The notes: a model not told the origin generated them from the letters alone. A stretch of DNA of 64,000 bases from QKMZ01 sp012965515 (GCA_937879965.1 CALFMP010000010.1:124001-188000); one strand, 5' to 3'. Shown: positions 43,464 to 51,825, counted from the first letter of the stretch. Numbers and translations: made by a program.

Positions 43464-43578
43464 CTATTGCAGAACTATGCGCCACCAATATGCCACCACG
43501 TAAGGTTCTTGTTAGAAGCGGCGTGTTTTTTTTATTCGCCGCAAAGGTGCTTATAACAAGGGTTTTAAAGACAAAGAA

Positions 43579-43594
43579 GGGAGCTTTCGCTCCC
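43579..43594 (-). terminator. Rho-independent terminator of flp
   Basis: GGGAGC, loop GAAA, GCTCCC in minus orientation, followed by TTCTTTGTCTTT. It lies 68 bp after the pilin stop. It would keep most pilin transcripts monocistronic. Confidence 0.75.
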
Positions 43595-43661
43595 CTCTAA
43601 AGCTTTCTGCCTGCCTAAGCGATTGCTCGCTTGAAGCAAGCCACTGCGTGACTCGACTCGG

Positions 43662-43859
43662 TTACGAGGCGGATCCTGCTGCGGCTGACAGGTTGTTCAA
43701 TTGGCTGATAACTGCCGAGAATGCGGCCGAAATAGCGGACGTCAAAGCGCCTTTGGTGATACTGAACACGAGCGCTACGAGAATCGCGACGAATGCGAGA
43801 ATCGCGCCATATTCTGTAATACCTTGACCTGATTCGTCCCGAACGAAACGCTTCAACAT
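43662..43859 (-). CDS. flp: Flp/Fap-type IVb pilin
   Basis: The 65-residue prepilin has a short charged leader, then ESGQGITEYGAILAFVAILVALVFS. Cleavage by the A24 peptidase is expected after Gly11, putting Glu at mature position 5 and Tyr at 6, as in Flp pilins. The ATG at 43859 has a near-perfect AAGGAGGT 4 nt upstream; a longer frame to 43922 lacks such a site. Its own promoter (43943-43971), strong ribosome binding site and terminator fit a highly expressed major pilin. Confidence 0.93.
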   Translation of the reverse strand: MLKRFVRDESGQGITEYGAILAFVAILVALVFSITKGALTSAISAAFSAVISQLNNLSAAAGSAS

Positions 43860-43942
43860 GCATACCTCCTTATGTTGTCCCTTGCTTAAGAGAGAAAAAT
43901 ACACCAACCAGAACTTTAGCAAGCCCGCCGGCGCAAAGACCT

Positions 43943-43971
43943 ATTCTAAGGGTGGACAACGTTTTTGTCGA
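43943..43971 (-). promoter_or_regulatory. Promoter of flp
   Basis: In minus orientation TCGACA (43971-43966) and TAGAAT (43948-43943) are separated by 17 bp, each one mismatch from consensus. This predicts a leader of about 75 nt before the pilin ATG. Between this promoter and the gene at 44325 I see only the weak stem at 44177-44234. Confidence 0.6.
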
Positions 43972-44176
43972 AATTTAGTAACACATCTGTCTAAAATATT
44001 GGCCAAATCCACACCGTTATGTTATCTGACTGCTACTCACCTCCTGAAAACTGCCAAAAGATTTGGCTTCTTGGTAGTTATGCCCAGGTTTGTTCCTGTG
44101 CCACATAACCATCTTACCTTGGCAGCCCCGGAACCGGAAGAGGTTTTGGAATAAGTTGTCAAATTAAATTCTAGAG

Positions 44177-44234
44177 CCGCCACTGGTGAGGCGATCCGGG
44201 CAAGTGCCGCGGGACCGAAGAGGGACTTTGGCGG
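44177..44234 (+). other. Possible stem-loop upstream of the cyclase-like gene
   Basis: CCGCCA (44177-44182) can pair with TGGCGG (44229-44234), enclosing a GC-rich inner hairpin (GGC-AAGT-GCC with an outer TCC/GGA). It lies about 90 bp before the ATG at 44325. The GCCACTG string recalls a cobalamin riboswitch box, but the other conserved boxes are missing. Confidence 0.25.
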
Positions 44235-44324
44235 ATATAAATAGGAAAATGAGAATAATATATAGATCGTCGGGGCAATCCACTTAACATTTGAAAGTCT
44301 CTCGTTACATTCAGGTCGACCTTA

Positions 44325-45314
44325 ATGCCGAAAACCGAAAAAATCGAAAGTAAAGGGGCGGATAAAGCACCGAGCCCTGAAAAGTTCGAAGTCAAGACGG
44401 TGCAGAAGGCGCTTTCGAAAGTCGACAGTTACATACAGAGTGTCTTCAAAGATGGAGCGTGGGGCTATAAGCCAGGCGAGTCAGCTTGCATTGAGCCGAC
44501 GGCTTACTGCGCAATCGCTCGCCGCAAAGACGAAAAGACGCGCAAGCAAGTAATCGAGTTTCTTAGTGCCAACCAAAATCAAGACGGCGGCTGGTGCACT
44601 TCTCCTGGCATTGGCAAATCTGATTGGACGAGCGGTCTGGCGCTTTTGGCTTTGCGCGTTTTACTCAAAGAAGATGGTGGAGACGATCCAAAGCATGCAG
44701 CCGCAATTGACAAAGCTGTGTCTTATCTCTTCGAGGCAAGAACGGAGTTTTACGGCGCGCTGGCGAAGTTTTTGCTGCTCATTTCAAAAGGAGATAAGGG
44801 TCTAAATTACCCGCGCGGTTGGCCCTGGTCGCCCGGATGTTTTCACTGGGTAGAACCGACTGCTTACACTTTGCTTGCCCTGAAGCTTCCTTCGCACGTA
44901 GAGAAGCAAGACAGCAAGCGCGTAATTGAACGCGCCGATAATTTCCTTCTCGAGCATGCCTGCAAAGATGGAGGCTGGAATCATGGCAACGATTTATGCC
45001 TGAATGTTTTCCTGCCTCCATACGTGGTGACAACTGCTGAAGCGCTAATCGCCCTTGCCGATCAAAAATCTGCAGACGCAGTGCAACATGCGTTGAAAAA
45101 TTTGCCCAACACAATTGGTTATGCCGGCTCAGCGATGTCGCTGGCCTGGGTGTCAATTGCGCAGAAGTCTCACGATCTCGATGCGTCCGAATCCATAAAG
45201 ATGTTGATCGCGCGGCAAAATGAAGATGGTTCTTTTGGCCCGAACCTGATGGTCACTGCTCTGTCTATGTTGGCATTGCAGGCTTATCTCGGTGACAATG
45301 TGCTGAAAGTATAG
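44325..45314 (+). CDS. Squalene/hopene cyclase-like or prenyltransferase-like alpha-barrel protein
   Basis: The 329 residues carry repeated QW-type motifs (NQNQDGGWCTSPG, HACKDGGWNHGN, RQNEDGSFGPN) and SGLALLAL/TAYTLLALKL helices, the signature of alpha/alpha6 terpenoid-cyclase barrels. It is half the length of squalene-hopene cyclase and lacks the DxDD acid motif, so it is not a cyclase by itself. It may bind a lipid or be a non-catalytic barrel. There is no signal peptide. It is followed 110 bp on by a DUF362 gene in the same direction. Confidence 0.75.
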   Translation: MPKTEKIESKGADKAPSPEKFEVKTVQKALSKVDSYIQSVFKDGAWGYKPGESACIEPTAYCAIARRKDEKTRKQVIEFLSANQNQDGGWCTSPGIGKSDWTSGLALLALRVLLKEDGGDDPKHAAAIDKAVSYLFEARTEFYGALAKFLLLISKGDKGLNYPRGWPWSPGCFHWVEPTAYTLLALKLPSHVEKQDSKRVIERADNFLLEHACKDGGWNHGNDLCLNVFLPPYVVTTAEALIALADQKSADAVQHALKNLPNTIGYAGSAMSLAWVSIAQKSHDLDASESIKMLIARQNEDGSFGPNLMVTALSMLALQAYLGDNVLKV

Positions 45315-45424
45315 AATCGAAAGGCGGGGGGATTTGTTCTCAATCCGTGATTTGTTCTTGTCACTCAGAGCATAATGTGTTTGGTAAATGCATTTGCATC
45401 GCGCGCATATATTAGGAATCTAAA

Positions 45425-46588
45425 GTGGACCAAAACGTAAAGCGGTGCCCTAAGACCGGGCGAATTATTGGGCAGGCGCAGCCTAGGACCGATGCTCAAA
45501 ACGCTGCAATGGCAGAAGACCGCGCCGGCTCTGATTCACGCAAAGGCGCCATCGCGAGAAGAACATTCATCGCCGGTTCTGCAGTTGCGGTCGCCAGCTT
45601 TTCAATGACCGCATGCGGCGGCAAGACGCTAACCGGCAAGCCTCTGCCCACGCCGACCGAAACTCAGCGCTCTCGCAAGAAACAAACACCTTCAACTGTC
45701 GCATTGGTGCCATGCGCGTCTTATGAAGATGATCCGATGCCGGAGTTGAAGAAATATGCAAAGTTGCTGAATTTGCCTGACTTGGCCGGAAAGACTGTTT
45801 TGTTGAAGCCAAATATGGTCGAATTTCACCCCGGCAGTCCCGTTACCACAAACCCGTTCGCCCTGAAGGCTGCATTCGAGTTGTTCGATTACTTGGGCGC
45901 AAAAGACATCATTATTGGTGAAGGTCCTGGTCATATGCGCGACACGGAGTTTCTTCTCGAGGCTACCGGGCTGGGAAAAATGTGCAAGCAGTTAGGCGTG
46001 CAGTTTGTTGATTTGAACTTGGACGAGCTTGAAGTTCTGGAATTGAAAGAAGGATTCTCTGGTTTAAAGCAAATGTTTTTGCCGCGCACACTGATGAACG
46101 CGGATGTCGTTGTCAGCGTGCCGAAAATGAAGACGCACCATTGGGTCGGAATGACCGCATCGATGAAGAATTTTTTTGGCGCGGTGCCCGGACGTAAATA
46201 TGGATGGCCCAAAAACCTATTGCACATGCGTGGCATCCCTCAATGCATTCTTGATCTCCAAGACCTGATTAAGCCGCGCTTTGCGCTGGTCGACGCTGTT
46301 GTTGCTATGGAAGGCGACGGCCCTATAAACGGTAAGGCCAAAGAAATGGGTTTCTTCGTTCTCGGCGATGACCTTGCCGCGATTGATGCAACATGCGCAC
46401 GCACAATGGGTTTTGACCCTGTGGAACTCGACTACATAAAGATTGCCGGCGAAGTTGTCGGCAATATCAGTCCGGAGAGTGTGTCTGTGATTGGCTTGGA
46501 ACTGGACAAGGTCAAAAAGACTTTTGAACGTCCTGTCACTTTCAAGAACAAAAAACTCTTGGCAGAGTCAGCGAATCAGGCTAGCTAG
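45425..46588 (+). CDS. DUF362 protein with Tat lipoprotein signal
   Basis: A twin-arginine motif (R45-R46 in ARRTFIAG) lies before a hydrophobic stretch ending in the lipobox MTAC64, so a Tat-exported lipoprotein is predicted. The 44 residues before the motif are unusually long for a signal. The DUF362 domain follows: KTVLLKPNMVEFHPGSPVTTNP, IIIGEGPGHMRDTEFLLE, VVSVPKMKTHHWVGMTASMKNFFGAVPG and ALVDAVVAMEGDGPINGKAKEMG. DUF362 proteins have no proven reaction and often carry or neighbour iron-sulfur sites; no ferredoxin-like cysteines are seen here. It sits beside the cyclase-like gene. Confidence 0.85.
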   Translation: MDQNVKRCPKTGRIIGQAQPRTDAQNAAMAEDRAGSDSRKGAIARRTFIAGSAVAVASFSMTACGGKTLTGKPLPTPTETQRSRKKQTPSTVALVPCASYEDDPMPELKKYAKLLNLPDLAGKTVLLKPNMVEFHPGSPVTTNPFALKAAFELFDYLGAKDIIIGEGPGHMRDTEFLLEATGLGKMCKQLGVQFVDLNLDELEVLELKEGFSGLKQMFLPRTLMNADVVVSVPKMKTHHWVGMTASMKNFFGAVPGRKYGWPKNLLHMRGIPQCILDLQDLIKPRFALVDAVVAMEGDGPINGKAKEMGFFVLGDDLAAIDATCARTMGFDPVELDYIKIAGEVVGNISPESVSVIGLELDKVKKTFERPVTFKNKKLLAESANQAS

Positions 46589-46601
46589 CTCGTTCTTTGA
46601 T

Positions 46602-46630
46602 GCAGGGGCGACGCCATGCGTCGGCCCTAC
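46602..46630. repeat. Dispersed palindromic repeat, best-conserved copy
   Basis: GCAGGGGCGACGCCATGCGT continues into CGGCCCTAC. It forms a hairpin with GGGCGACGC opposite GCGTCGGCCC around CAT. It lies between two convergent genes and supplies the TAG stop of the epimerase. Two relatives are at 19836 and 53767. Confidence 0.6.
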
Positions 46631-47631
46631 AGTAATGTAAGCTGCAATTCCTCTTTATACATAGAATGCAGATGCGGAGATTGCCGATACCAATCAACCA
46701 TCTTTCTTAGACCATCTTCGAAGCTGTGCTTAGGGCGCCAGCCGAGCTCGTCGGTAATCTTCGCATGATCACACACCCAGACTTCGGCGTCCCAGGCTCG
46801 ATTTGGCATGCTGCCGAAACTCGGCTTTGCTTTGATGTTCAGCAAAGGTGCGGCGATTCGAACCACTTCTTTGAGTTTGGTTTGCGTTCCTGTCCCTACA
46901 TTGTATATGGCTCCGGGATCGCAGCTTTGAGTCAGCCTGCGTTTCGCAGCCAGCAGGTATGCATCAACGGCGTCCTCTACGTAAATGAAATCGTGCGCGC
47001 AATTTTCATCAACAAGCGTTGGCCACTGACCTTCAAACCCGCATGCGACAAGGTTCGTCATCAAACGATTGGGTTGCTCGTATGGGCCATAACAGGAATA
47101 CAAGCGCAGTGTCGGCATGTTGATTTTGTGCGCACCACCAACGTATCGGCACAAAGTGGTGGCACCTGCTTTGGTGGCGGCATAATAACTAACTGGATTG
47201 AGTGCTTCGTCTTCTTTGGGCGCGTGATCTTTCTCTCCGTACTCTGAAGAAGTGCCTGTGTTGACGAAAGACTCGCAGCCGTGTTCAACCGCTGCATCAA
47301 GCAAGCGACTCGTAAGTATGTAATTCGACTCTAGAATCTGCTCCTTGTCTTGCTGCCATGAATAGGCGCCGTGCGCTGCAAGATGGAAAACCCACTGCGG
47401 TTTGACTTCAGAGAAAACGCGGTCAATGTCCTTGGCTTGCGATGGCGTGTAGAAATCCAGTTTGACCTGTTCGCTGATTTCGGAGATGCGCCACGGAAAC
47501 TGATTCGTTTTTTTGCGGAGAAGGAGGTGCACGTCGTGACCCTCTGCAACGAGCCTTCGCGCAACATTCGCGCCTACGAAGCCGGTGGCGCCGGTCACCA
47601 AGACGACTTTTCTCTGCTGCAAATCAGGCAT
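46627..47631 (-). CDS. NAD-dependent epimerase/dehydratase (extended SDR)
   Basis: VVLVTGATGFVGANVARRL binds NAD(P). The catalytic serine block is FVNTGTSSEYGEKDH and the Tyr-Lys block is NPVSYYAATKAGATTL. The middle and C-terminal regions resemble GDP-mannose 4,6-dehydratase-like or CDP-sugar SDR enzymes of about 330 residues. It ends a three-gene unit with a split transketolase, starting 9 bp after it, so the SDR may act on a branched or chain-extended sugar made by that pair. Confidence 0.87.
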   Translation of the reverse strand: MPDLQQRKVVLVTGATGFVGANVARRLVAEGHDVHLLLRKKTNQFPWRISEISEQVKLDFYTPSQAKDIDRVFSEVKPQWVFHLAAHGAYSWQQDKEQILESNYILTSRLLDAAVEHGCESFVNTGTSSEYGEKDHAPKEDEALNPVSYYAATKAGATTLCRYVGGAHKINMPTLRLYSCYGPYEQPNRLMTNLVACGFEGQWPTLVDENCAHDFIYVEDAVDAYLLAAKRRLTQSCDPGAIYNVGTGTQTKLKEVVRIAAPLLNIKAKPSFGSMPNRAWDAEVWVCDHAKITDELGWRPKHSFEDGLRKMVDWYRQSPHLHSMYKEELQLTLL

Positions 47632-47640
47632 TGGCAGTCA

Positions 47641-48570
47641 CTAGCGAGTTGCCAGATTAAGGCATGAAACGACAGTGTCTGCGATACTCTGCGCAGAGAT
47701 GCCCAGCCGTTCGTACAGGAATTGTTCGGAGCCGACGGAGCCGTGCGGGTTTTTTCTCACCGCAATGCGGCTTAGTCGCGCATTCAATCCGTTTTCAGCA
47801 ATCACTTCCGATACCATCGAGCCAAGACCGCCGTTTATGTAATGCGCTTCTACTGTGAAAACGTGGCGGTGGCGCGAGATTGATTCAATCAGAGGCTCGA
47901 CCGGGCAAGGGCTGATTGAAGAAACGAGTGCGACAGTGGCATTGATGCCGTTTTGCGCGAGGGTGCGCTCGGCTTTCGCCGCCTCTGGTGCTGCGTTGCC
48001 CATGGCGATGATCAGCGCATCCTGTCCGTGCGTAATCAAATCGATTTTGCCGATTGCGAATCTGCCGTCCAATCCGGGAACGGTGACGCCTTCATTTTTG
48101 CTCAAACGGTAATACGCTGGTCCGGGCGCGTCCCATGTCTTCTCCAGTGCAGCAGAAAGCTGTTGCGAGTCACACGGCGTAATAATAGATAATCCCGGCT
48201 GCACTCTTAGCGCGCCGACATCGTCCAATCCGAAATGCGTTGGTCCGTGATGCGAGTACTCGACACCACCGCCGATGCCAACAATTTTTACAGGAAGATT
48301 GTGCAAAACAGGACCATTACGGATGAATTCGTATGGGCGCAATGTCGCAAATGTGGCGATGGAATAGACAAACGGAATCAAACCGGATTCTGCCATGCCG
48401 GTGGCCATGCCCATCATATTCTGCTCTGCGACGCCGGCATTGATAAATCTGTCGGGAAAACGATCGGCAAAGGGTTCTACGACAAAAAATCCCAGGTCGC
48501 CTGTAAGCAAGTGAATTCGCGGATCCTTTTCCGCCAGCTCGACGAGTTTTTTGATGAAGGCTTTACGCAT
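47641..48570 (-). CDS. Transketolase-like, C-terminal (Pyr plus C-terminal domain) subunit
   Basis: This 309-residue protein matches the second half of transketolase. GVAEQNMMGMATGMAESGLIPFVYSIATFATLRPYE is the cofactor-side glutamate region, and the C-terminal domain (GQDALIIAMGNAAPEAAKAERTLAQNG) follows. It would pair with the upstream gene to make a thiamine diphosphate heterodimer. The 8-bp overlap with that gene supports equal expression. Split transketolases in sugar clusters transfer two-carbon units to unusual acceptors. Confidence 0.88.
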   Translation of the reverse strand: MRKAFIKKLVELAEKDPRIHLLTGDLGFFVVEPFADRFPDRFINAGVAEQNMMGMATGMAESGLIPFVYSIATFATLRPYEFIRNGPVLHNLPVKIVGIGGGVEYSHHGPTHFGLDDVGALRVQPGLSIITPCDSQQLSAALEKTWDAPGPAYYRLSKNEGVTVPGLDGRFAIGKIDLITHGQDALIIAMGNAAPEAAKAERTLAQNGINATVALVSSISPCPVEPLIESISRHRHVFTVEAHYINGGLGSMVSEVIAENGLNARLSRIAVRKNPHGSVGSEQFLYERLGISAQSIADTVVSCLNLATR

Positions 48571-49402
48571 CGGAGCTGTTAATCTCCGTCATCGCTTGCT
48601 CGTATTGTTCTTCGGTCATCGGCAGATAGTGCCATTCGATCTTGTTGTGCATGAAGGACACGCCTTTTCCAAATGTGGTTCGGCAAACGAGAACGTGCGG
48701 TGCGCCGGATTGGAAATCAAGTTTGTCGATGGTGTCACGCATTTGCGTGCAGTCGTGACCATCGACTACATGCACATCCCAATTGAATGCCTTGAATTTG
48801 TTTTCGACCGAACTCGTGTCCATCACGTCCTTCGTATATCCCAGAGCTTGTTGTCCATTTTGATCGACTAAGACAACGAGATTAGAAAGCTTGTGATGCC
48901 CAGCGAAGAGAACCGACTCCCAGAGCGAGCCCTCGTTGAGTTCTGCGTCGCTGACAAGAACAAAAGTTTTTCTTGAAGAGTTTGTTTTTCTTGCCGCAAC
49001 CGCACAGCCCACTCCGAACGAAAGTCCCATTCCTAGTGAGCCTGTGGCGAAATCGATTCCAGGCACTCCGATTTCCGGATGCCCGCAAAGTGATGTGCCG
49101 TCGTTGCAGAATGTGCCTAGCTCATCTCTTGTAATGAAACCTTTGAGGTGCAGCGCGGCGTACACGGCTAACACTGCGTGACCTTTGGAAAGAATGAAAC
49201 GATCGCGTTCAGGATCGCCGGGCTCACTGATGTTCAAAACACTGCTGTAGAGCAACCCGATCATGTCAGCAATGGAAAGAGATGAGCCAATATGCCCGAC
49301 GCCCGCGCGTCTCGATTCGAGAAGAACCAGCCGGCGAATCTCTGTGGCGAATTTTTCAGGATTGAGAGCGGGTTTTACCCGTTGCGTTGCGGTCACTGCC
49401 AA
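48563..49402 (-). CDS. Transketolase-like, N-terminal (thiamine diphosphate-binding) subunit
   Basis: The PP domain of transketolase is visible in 279 residues: GHIGSSLSIADMIGLLYSSVLN, SKGHAVLAVYAALHLKG, GSLGMGLSFGVGCAVAARK and the ThDP/metal motif VSDAELNEGSLWESVLFAGHHKLSNLVVLVDQNG. SDAELNEG replaces the more common GDGELxEG. The start is TTG 49402 or GTG 49396. It is the first gene of the operon that continues with the second subunit and an SDR epimerase. Confidence 0.88.
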   Translation of the reverse strand: MAVTATQRVKPALNPEKFATEIRRLVLLESRRAGVGHIGSSLSIADMIGLLYSSVLNISEPGDPERDRFILSKGHAVLAVYAALHLKGFITRDELGTFCNDGTSLCGHPEIGVPGIDFATGSLGMGLSFGVGCAVAARKTNSSRKTFVLVSDAELNEGSLWESVLFAGHHKLSNLVVLVDQNGQQALGYTKDVMDTSSVENKFKAFNWDVHVVDGHDCTQMRDTIDKLDFQSGAPHVLVCRTTFGKGVSFMHNKIEWHYLPMTEEQYEQAMTEINSSDA

Positions 49403-49521
49403 GGTTTCTCAGGGCTTGTCGTAACGAAAGACTCCAAGCCGATAGTTTACTAAGAGTGCGTGGACAGTCGATGACAGCGGTGTAATCTGGCGGCTTTTGC
49501 CGATTCTTCTCTTGGTTCCAC

Positions 49522-50259
49522 TCAATCTGATTTCTTGATAATGCGCCCCTCGATGCTGGTTTGAGCCGGTTGCAATACCTTCTTCAAGTATTTCTCATTC
49601 GACTCCCATGGTTTTGGCACATAGCCGGTCAAATGTTTAAGGCGTTTCTTTGCGACGACGTAATATTCGTCATCGCCGAAGAAGTGGTCGACAACCCCCA
49701 TACCTCTGAAGTTTGTGCCCTTTTCCATGCCTACTCCATTGCGCATGACAATGAGCCACTCTCTGACGCATTCTCCAAATAGTCTGGGATCCTTTTCTGC
49801 TTGAGTTTCCAGTTTGCGATCGAGCGCTTCTGCAAGTGCTTTGTGAACGTCCATATCATCGGGGTCTCGTTGCATGGCCCTGCGTGCCAGTTGGATAGCT
49901 CTGTCGACGCGTTCAGCACGAAGTGCAAATTCGGAACTCAACAAAGAAGAGATGGTGCGCCGTTTGGATGGATCGATGATCTCGTCGTATTCCATGGTTG
50001 GTGGAACATAGTTGGGTTCACTCTCGGCGCGCTTGGTGCTTCTGGGCGTGCTGCCTACCGGCTTTGCTCCTTTGTGTGTCGTGCTGTGTTCATTGGGTGC
50101 TGCGTGCGCGACGGATGCGCTTGCGTTAACTACAAGGGAAAAACTCGCGGCGATAGCGCATTTTTTTGCGGAAAACGTTGAGGAAAGGCGTTTTTCCTGG
50201 TGTCTGTTGGCGCGAGCGAAAGCCGCCAGGGTTGTGCGCCTGGCTAATTTTGAAAACAT
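49522..50259 (-). CDS. Secreted protein of unknown function
   Basis: A long basic N-terminus (about 35 residues) precedes a hydrophobic segment ending VAHAAP, an extended signal peptide. The mature part is polar, with a short TPR-like helix pair (AERVDRAIQLARRAMQRDPDDMDVHKALAEAL) and a C-terminal region with FFGDDEYYVVAKKRLKHLTGY. It lies 21 bp after the Spy-like gene in the same direction and probably shares its transcript, so a periplasmic role is likely. Confidence 0.65.
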   Translation of the reverse strand: MFSKLARRTTLAAFARANRHQEKRLSSTFSAKKCAIAASFSLVVNASASVAHAAPNEHSTTHKGAKPVGSTPRSTKRAESEPNYVPPTMEYDEIIDPSKRRTISSLLSSEFALRAERVDRAIQLARRAMQRDPDDMDVHKALAEALDRKLETQAEKDPRLFGECVREWLIVMRNGVGMEKGTNFRGMGVVDHFFGDDEYYVVAKKRLKHLTGYVPKPWESNEKYLKKVLQPAQTSIEGRIIKKSD

Positions 50260-50280
50260 TGGAATTTCTCTGCTAGTTAG

Positions 50281-50949
50281 TTATTTACCTGGTTGTGCAG
50301 GTGGCGGTGGTGGTGGCGGCGGAAACGGTGGTCTGCCGAAACCGCCCATGGGTCCTAATTCCATACGGTCATGCGCAAGGCGAATTTTTCTTCTTTGCTC
50401 TGGTGTTAGCACTTTTGCTGATTCAAGAATGTGCGCAGAAAAGCGTTTGCTGGTATCTGCCTTTTGTACTGCAATTTCCTCAGCTAATTTGCGAACCTCG
50501 GATTCGTTGATGTTGTCTGCCGAGAGCTTGTCACGCATGTCGTCCTCCAGGCTCCGCAAGTTTGCAAATGCGGTTGCGTTGTCGGATTCGAATGTTCTCT
50601 TCAGTTTTGCCAATTTAGTTATTTGGTCGTCACTCAGTTCAACATTGGCAAATGGTGGAATTGCCATCATGAATTTTGCTCCGAATAGTGGTCCGCCTGG
50701 CGGCATCGTGGGAAAGGGAGGACAGCCGCCGGGCGGAATCGGACAACCAGGCATCGCTCGAAAGTCTCCCGCGCCGATGGCAAAACCCTGCACTGGTGCA
50801 GGTAATGCAGCATCAAAGGCAAATAGAATGTCTTCGGGACCATCTTTCGTCATTTGGATTACGGTAGGCTCCTGGCTGAAAACGGGTGGGGACGTCAGAA
50901 GAAAGGCGGCGGCCGCAACAAAGCCGCGCCACGAATGTTTGTGGCTCAT
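50281..50949 (-). CDS. Spy/CpxP-like periplasmic protein (LTxxQ-type)
   Basis: A signal peptide ends PPVFSQ. A Pro/Gly/Phe-rich section follows, then a helical region of about 110 residues (VELSDDQITKLAKLKRTFESDN to KVLTPEQRRKIRLAHD) with two LTxxQ-like motifs (LSDDQ, LTPEQ) typical of Spy/CpxP chaperones and metal-resistance sensors. The end is polyproline (nine Pro in a row after PPFP). Spy-like proteins bind unfolded proteins in the periplasm. It is divergent from the TetR gene, which may control it. Confidence 0.72.
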   Translation of the reverse strand: MSHKHSWRGFVAAAAFLLTSPPVFSQEPTVIQMTKDGPEDILFAFDAALPAPVQGFAIGAGDFRAMPGCPIPPGGCPPFPTMPPGGPLFGAKFMMAIPPFANVELSDDQITKLAKLKRTFESDNATAFANLRSLEDDMRDKLSADNINESEVRKLAEEIAVQKADTSKRFSAHILESAKVLTPEQRRKIRLAHDRMELGPMGGFGRPPFPPPPPPPPAQPGK

Positions 50950-51067
50950 GTGAGTCTCCCTTGGAAACTGTTTTTGGTTCTATCTGTTAAATAAGGACCG
51001 GCTCTCACCCGGGGCCGAGCAAAAGCCGGTGGTATGGACAAGAAAAATTGTACTAGAGTATAAAATT

Positions 51068-51101
51068 GTATGCAAGTCTAAAATTAAACGTCGATACAAA
51101 T
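51068..51101. promoter_or_regulatory. Possible TetR operator
   Basis: TTGTAT (51068-51073) and ATACAA (51096-51101) are inverted half-sites 22 bp apart, within an AT-rich stretch between the divergent Spy-like and TetR genes. Spacing is wider than usual for one TetR dimer, so two sites or chance are possible. Confidence 0.3.
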
Positions 51102-51165
51102 TTGGACTGCCGTATTATTAGAGTCTGCAACTTCTTTTTGCGGTGCGTGGGATGGTCGAAGCCTA

Positions 51166-51825
51166 ATGGAAAACATATTGCATAGCCGCCGTGACAAAAA
51201 GCGTGTGGAGCGCCAGCATCAAATTCTTGATGCCGCGTCCAGCTTGTTCAAAGTTCGCGGCTACGAAGAAACGTCCATAGATGACATTGCTCGCGAAGCC
51301 GATATCGCGCGCGGTACGGTCTTCTACAATTTTGAGTCAAAGGAAGACATCGTTTTTGCGTTGCGCTTTCGCTCTGTCGACGAAGCGAAAGCGCGAGCGC
51401 TTGATTTGTTGTCCGGGGGAACGCCGGCGCTCGAGTGCATCGAGAGTTTCCTCGTCGAAGTCGCGCAATGGACTGAGAAAAACCCTGAATTAGCCGAAGT
51501 TCTGTGGCGTCACGGACCGGTCAGTGCGAAGCGATTTCTGAAAACTGAAATAATGGACGAAAAAATCACCGGCGCAGATTTGAAGCGAAATGCTGAATTT
51601 AAGGCTCCGCCCGGACCACCAAATTTGGTGCCGATTGAACTCGTTACGAGTGCCCAATCTCAAAAGTCTATGCGTTCAGACGTGCCAGCCGAGCGTCTTT
51701 CGCACTACATCAATTTCATTCTCATTCACGGTCAAATGGAGTGGCTGCGCGGCGATCGAAAGTTGCCGCTCGACAAACACATGCTGGATGAGTTTCGAAT
51801 CTTGCGCGAAGGAATCGGCTCATAG
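51166..51825 (+). CDS. TetR-family transcriptional regulator
   Basis: The N-terminal helix-turn-helix is classic: RQHQILDAASSLFKVRGYEETSIDDIAREADIARGTVFYNFESKEDIVFAL. The C-terminal 150 residues are the variable ligand-binding and dimerisation part. TetR proteins usually repress a neighbouring gene until a ligand binds. The divergent Spy-like gene and its own gene are the likely targets. The next gene, downstream on the same strand, is a secreted TPR protein about 100 bp away. Confidence 0.93.
   Translation: MENILHSRRDKKRVERQHQILDAASSLFKVRGYEETSIDDIAREADIARGTVFYNFESKEDIVFALRFRSVDEAKARALDLLSGGTPALECIESFLVEVAQWTEKNPELAEVLWRHGPVSAKRFLKTEIMDEKITGADLKRNAEFKAPPGPPNLVPIELVTSAQSQKSMRSDVPAERLSHYINFILIHGQMEWLRGDRKLPLDKHMLDEFRILREGIGS

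Larger units (their letters stand above)
42691..43578. other. About 1 kb non-coding region between flp and cpaB
   Basis: The only long frames here (for example 42681-43205 plus) have no Shine-Dalgarno and no protein-like composition. The region is AT-richer than its neighbours. It holds the cpaB leader, a 12-bp palindrome ACCACATGTGGT at 43211, a related CACACGTGGTGCT near 42976, a hairpin at 43168-43202 and two identical 26-bp imperfect palindromes. It probably contains the cpaB operon promoter and its control sites. An untranslated RNA is possible. Confidence 0.5.

Noticed and set aside
43858..44154. 98-codon plus-strand frame upstream of the cyclase-like gene
   Set aside because: It runs antisense through the flp promoter and ribosome binding site and has no start context.
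44177..44234. Cobalamin riboswitch
   Set aside because: Only a GCCACTG string is shared. The B12 box and the GGGAA element are absent and the downstream gene is not cobalamin-related.
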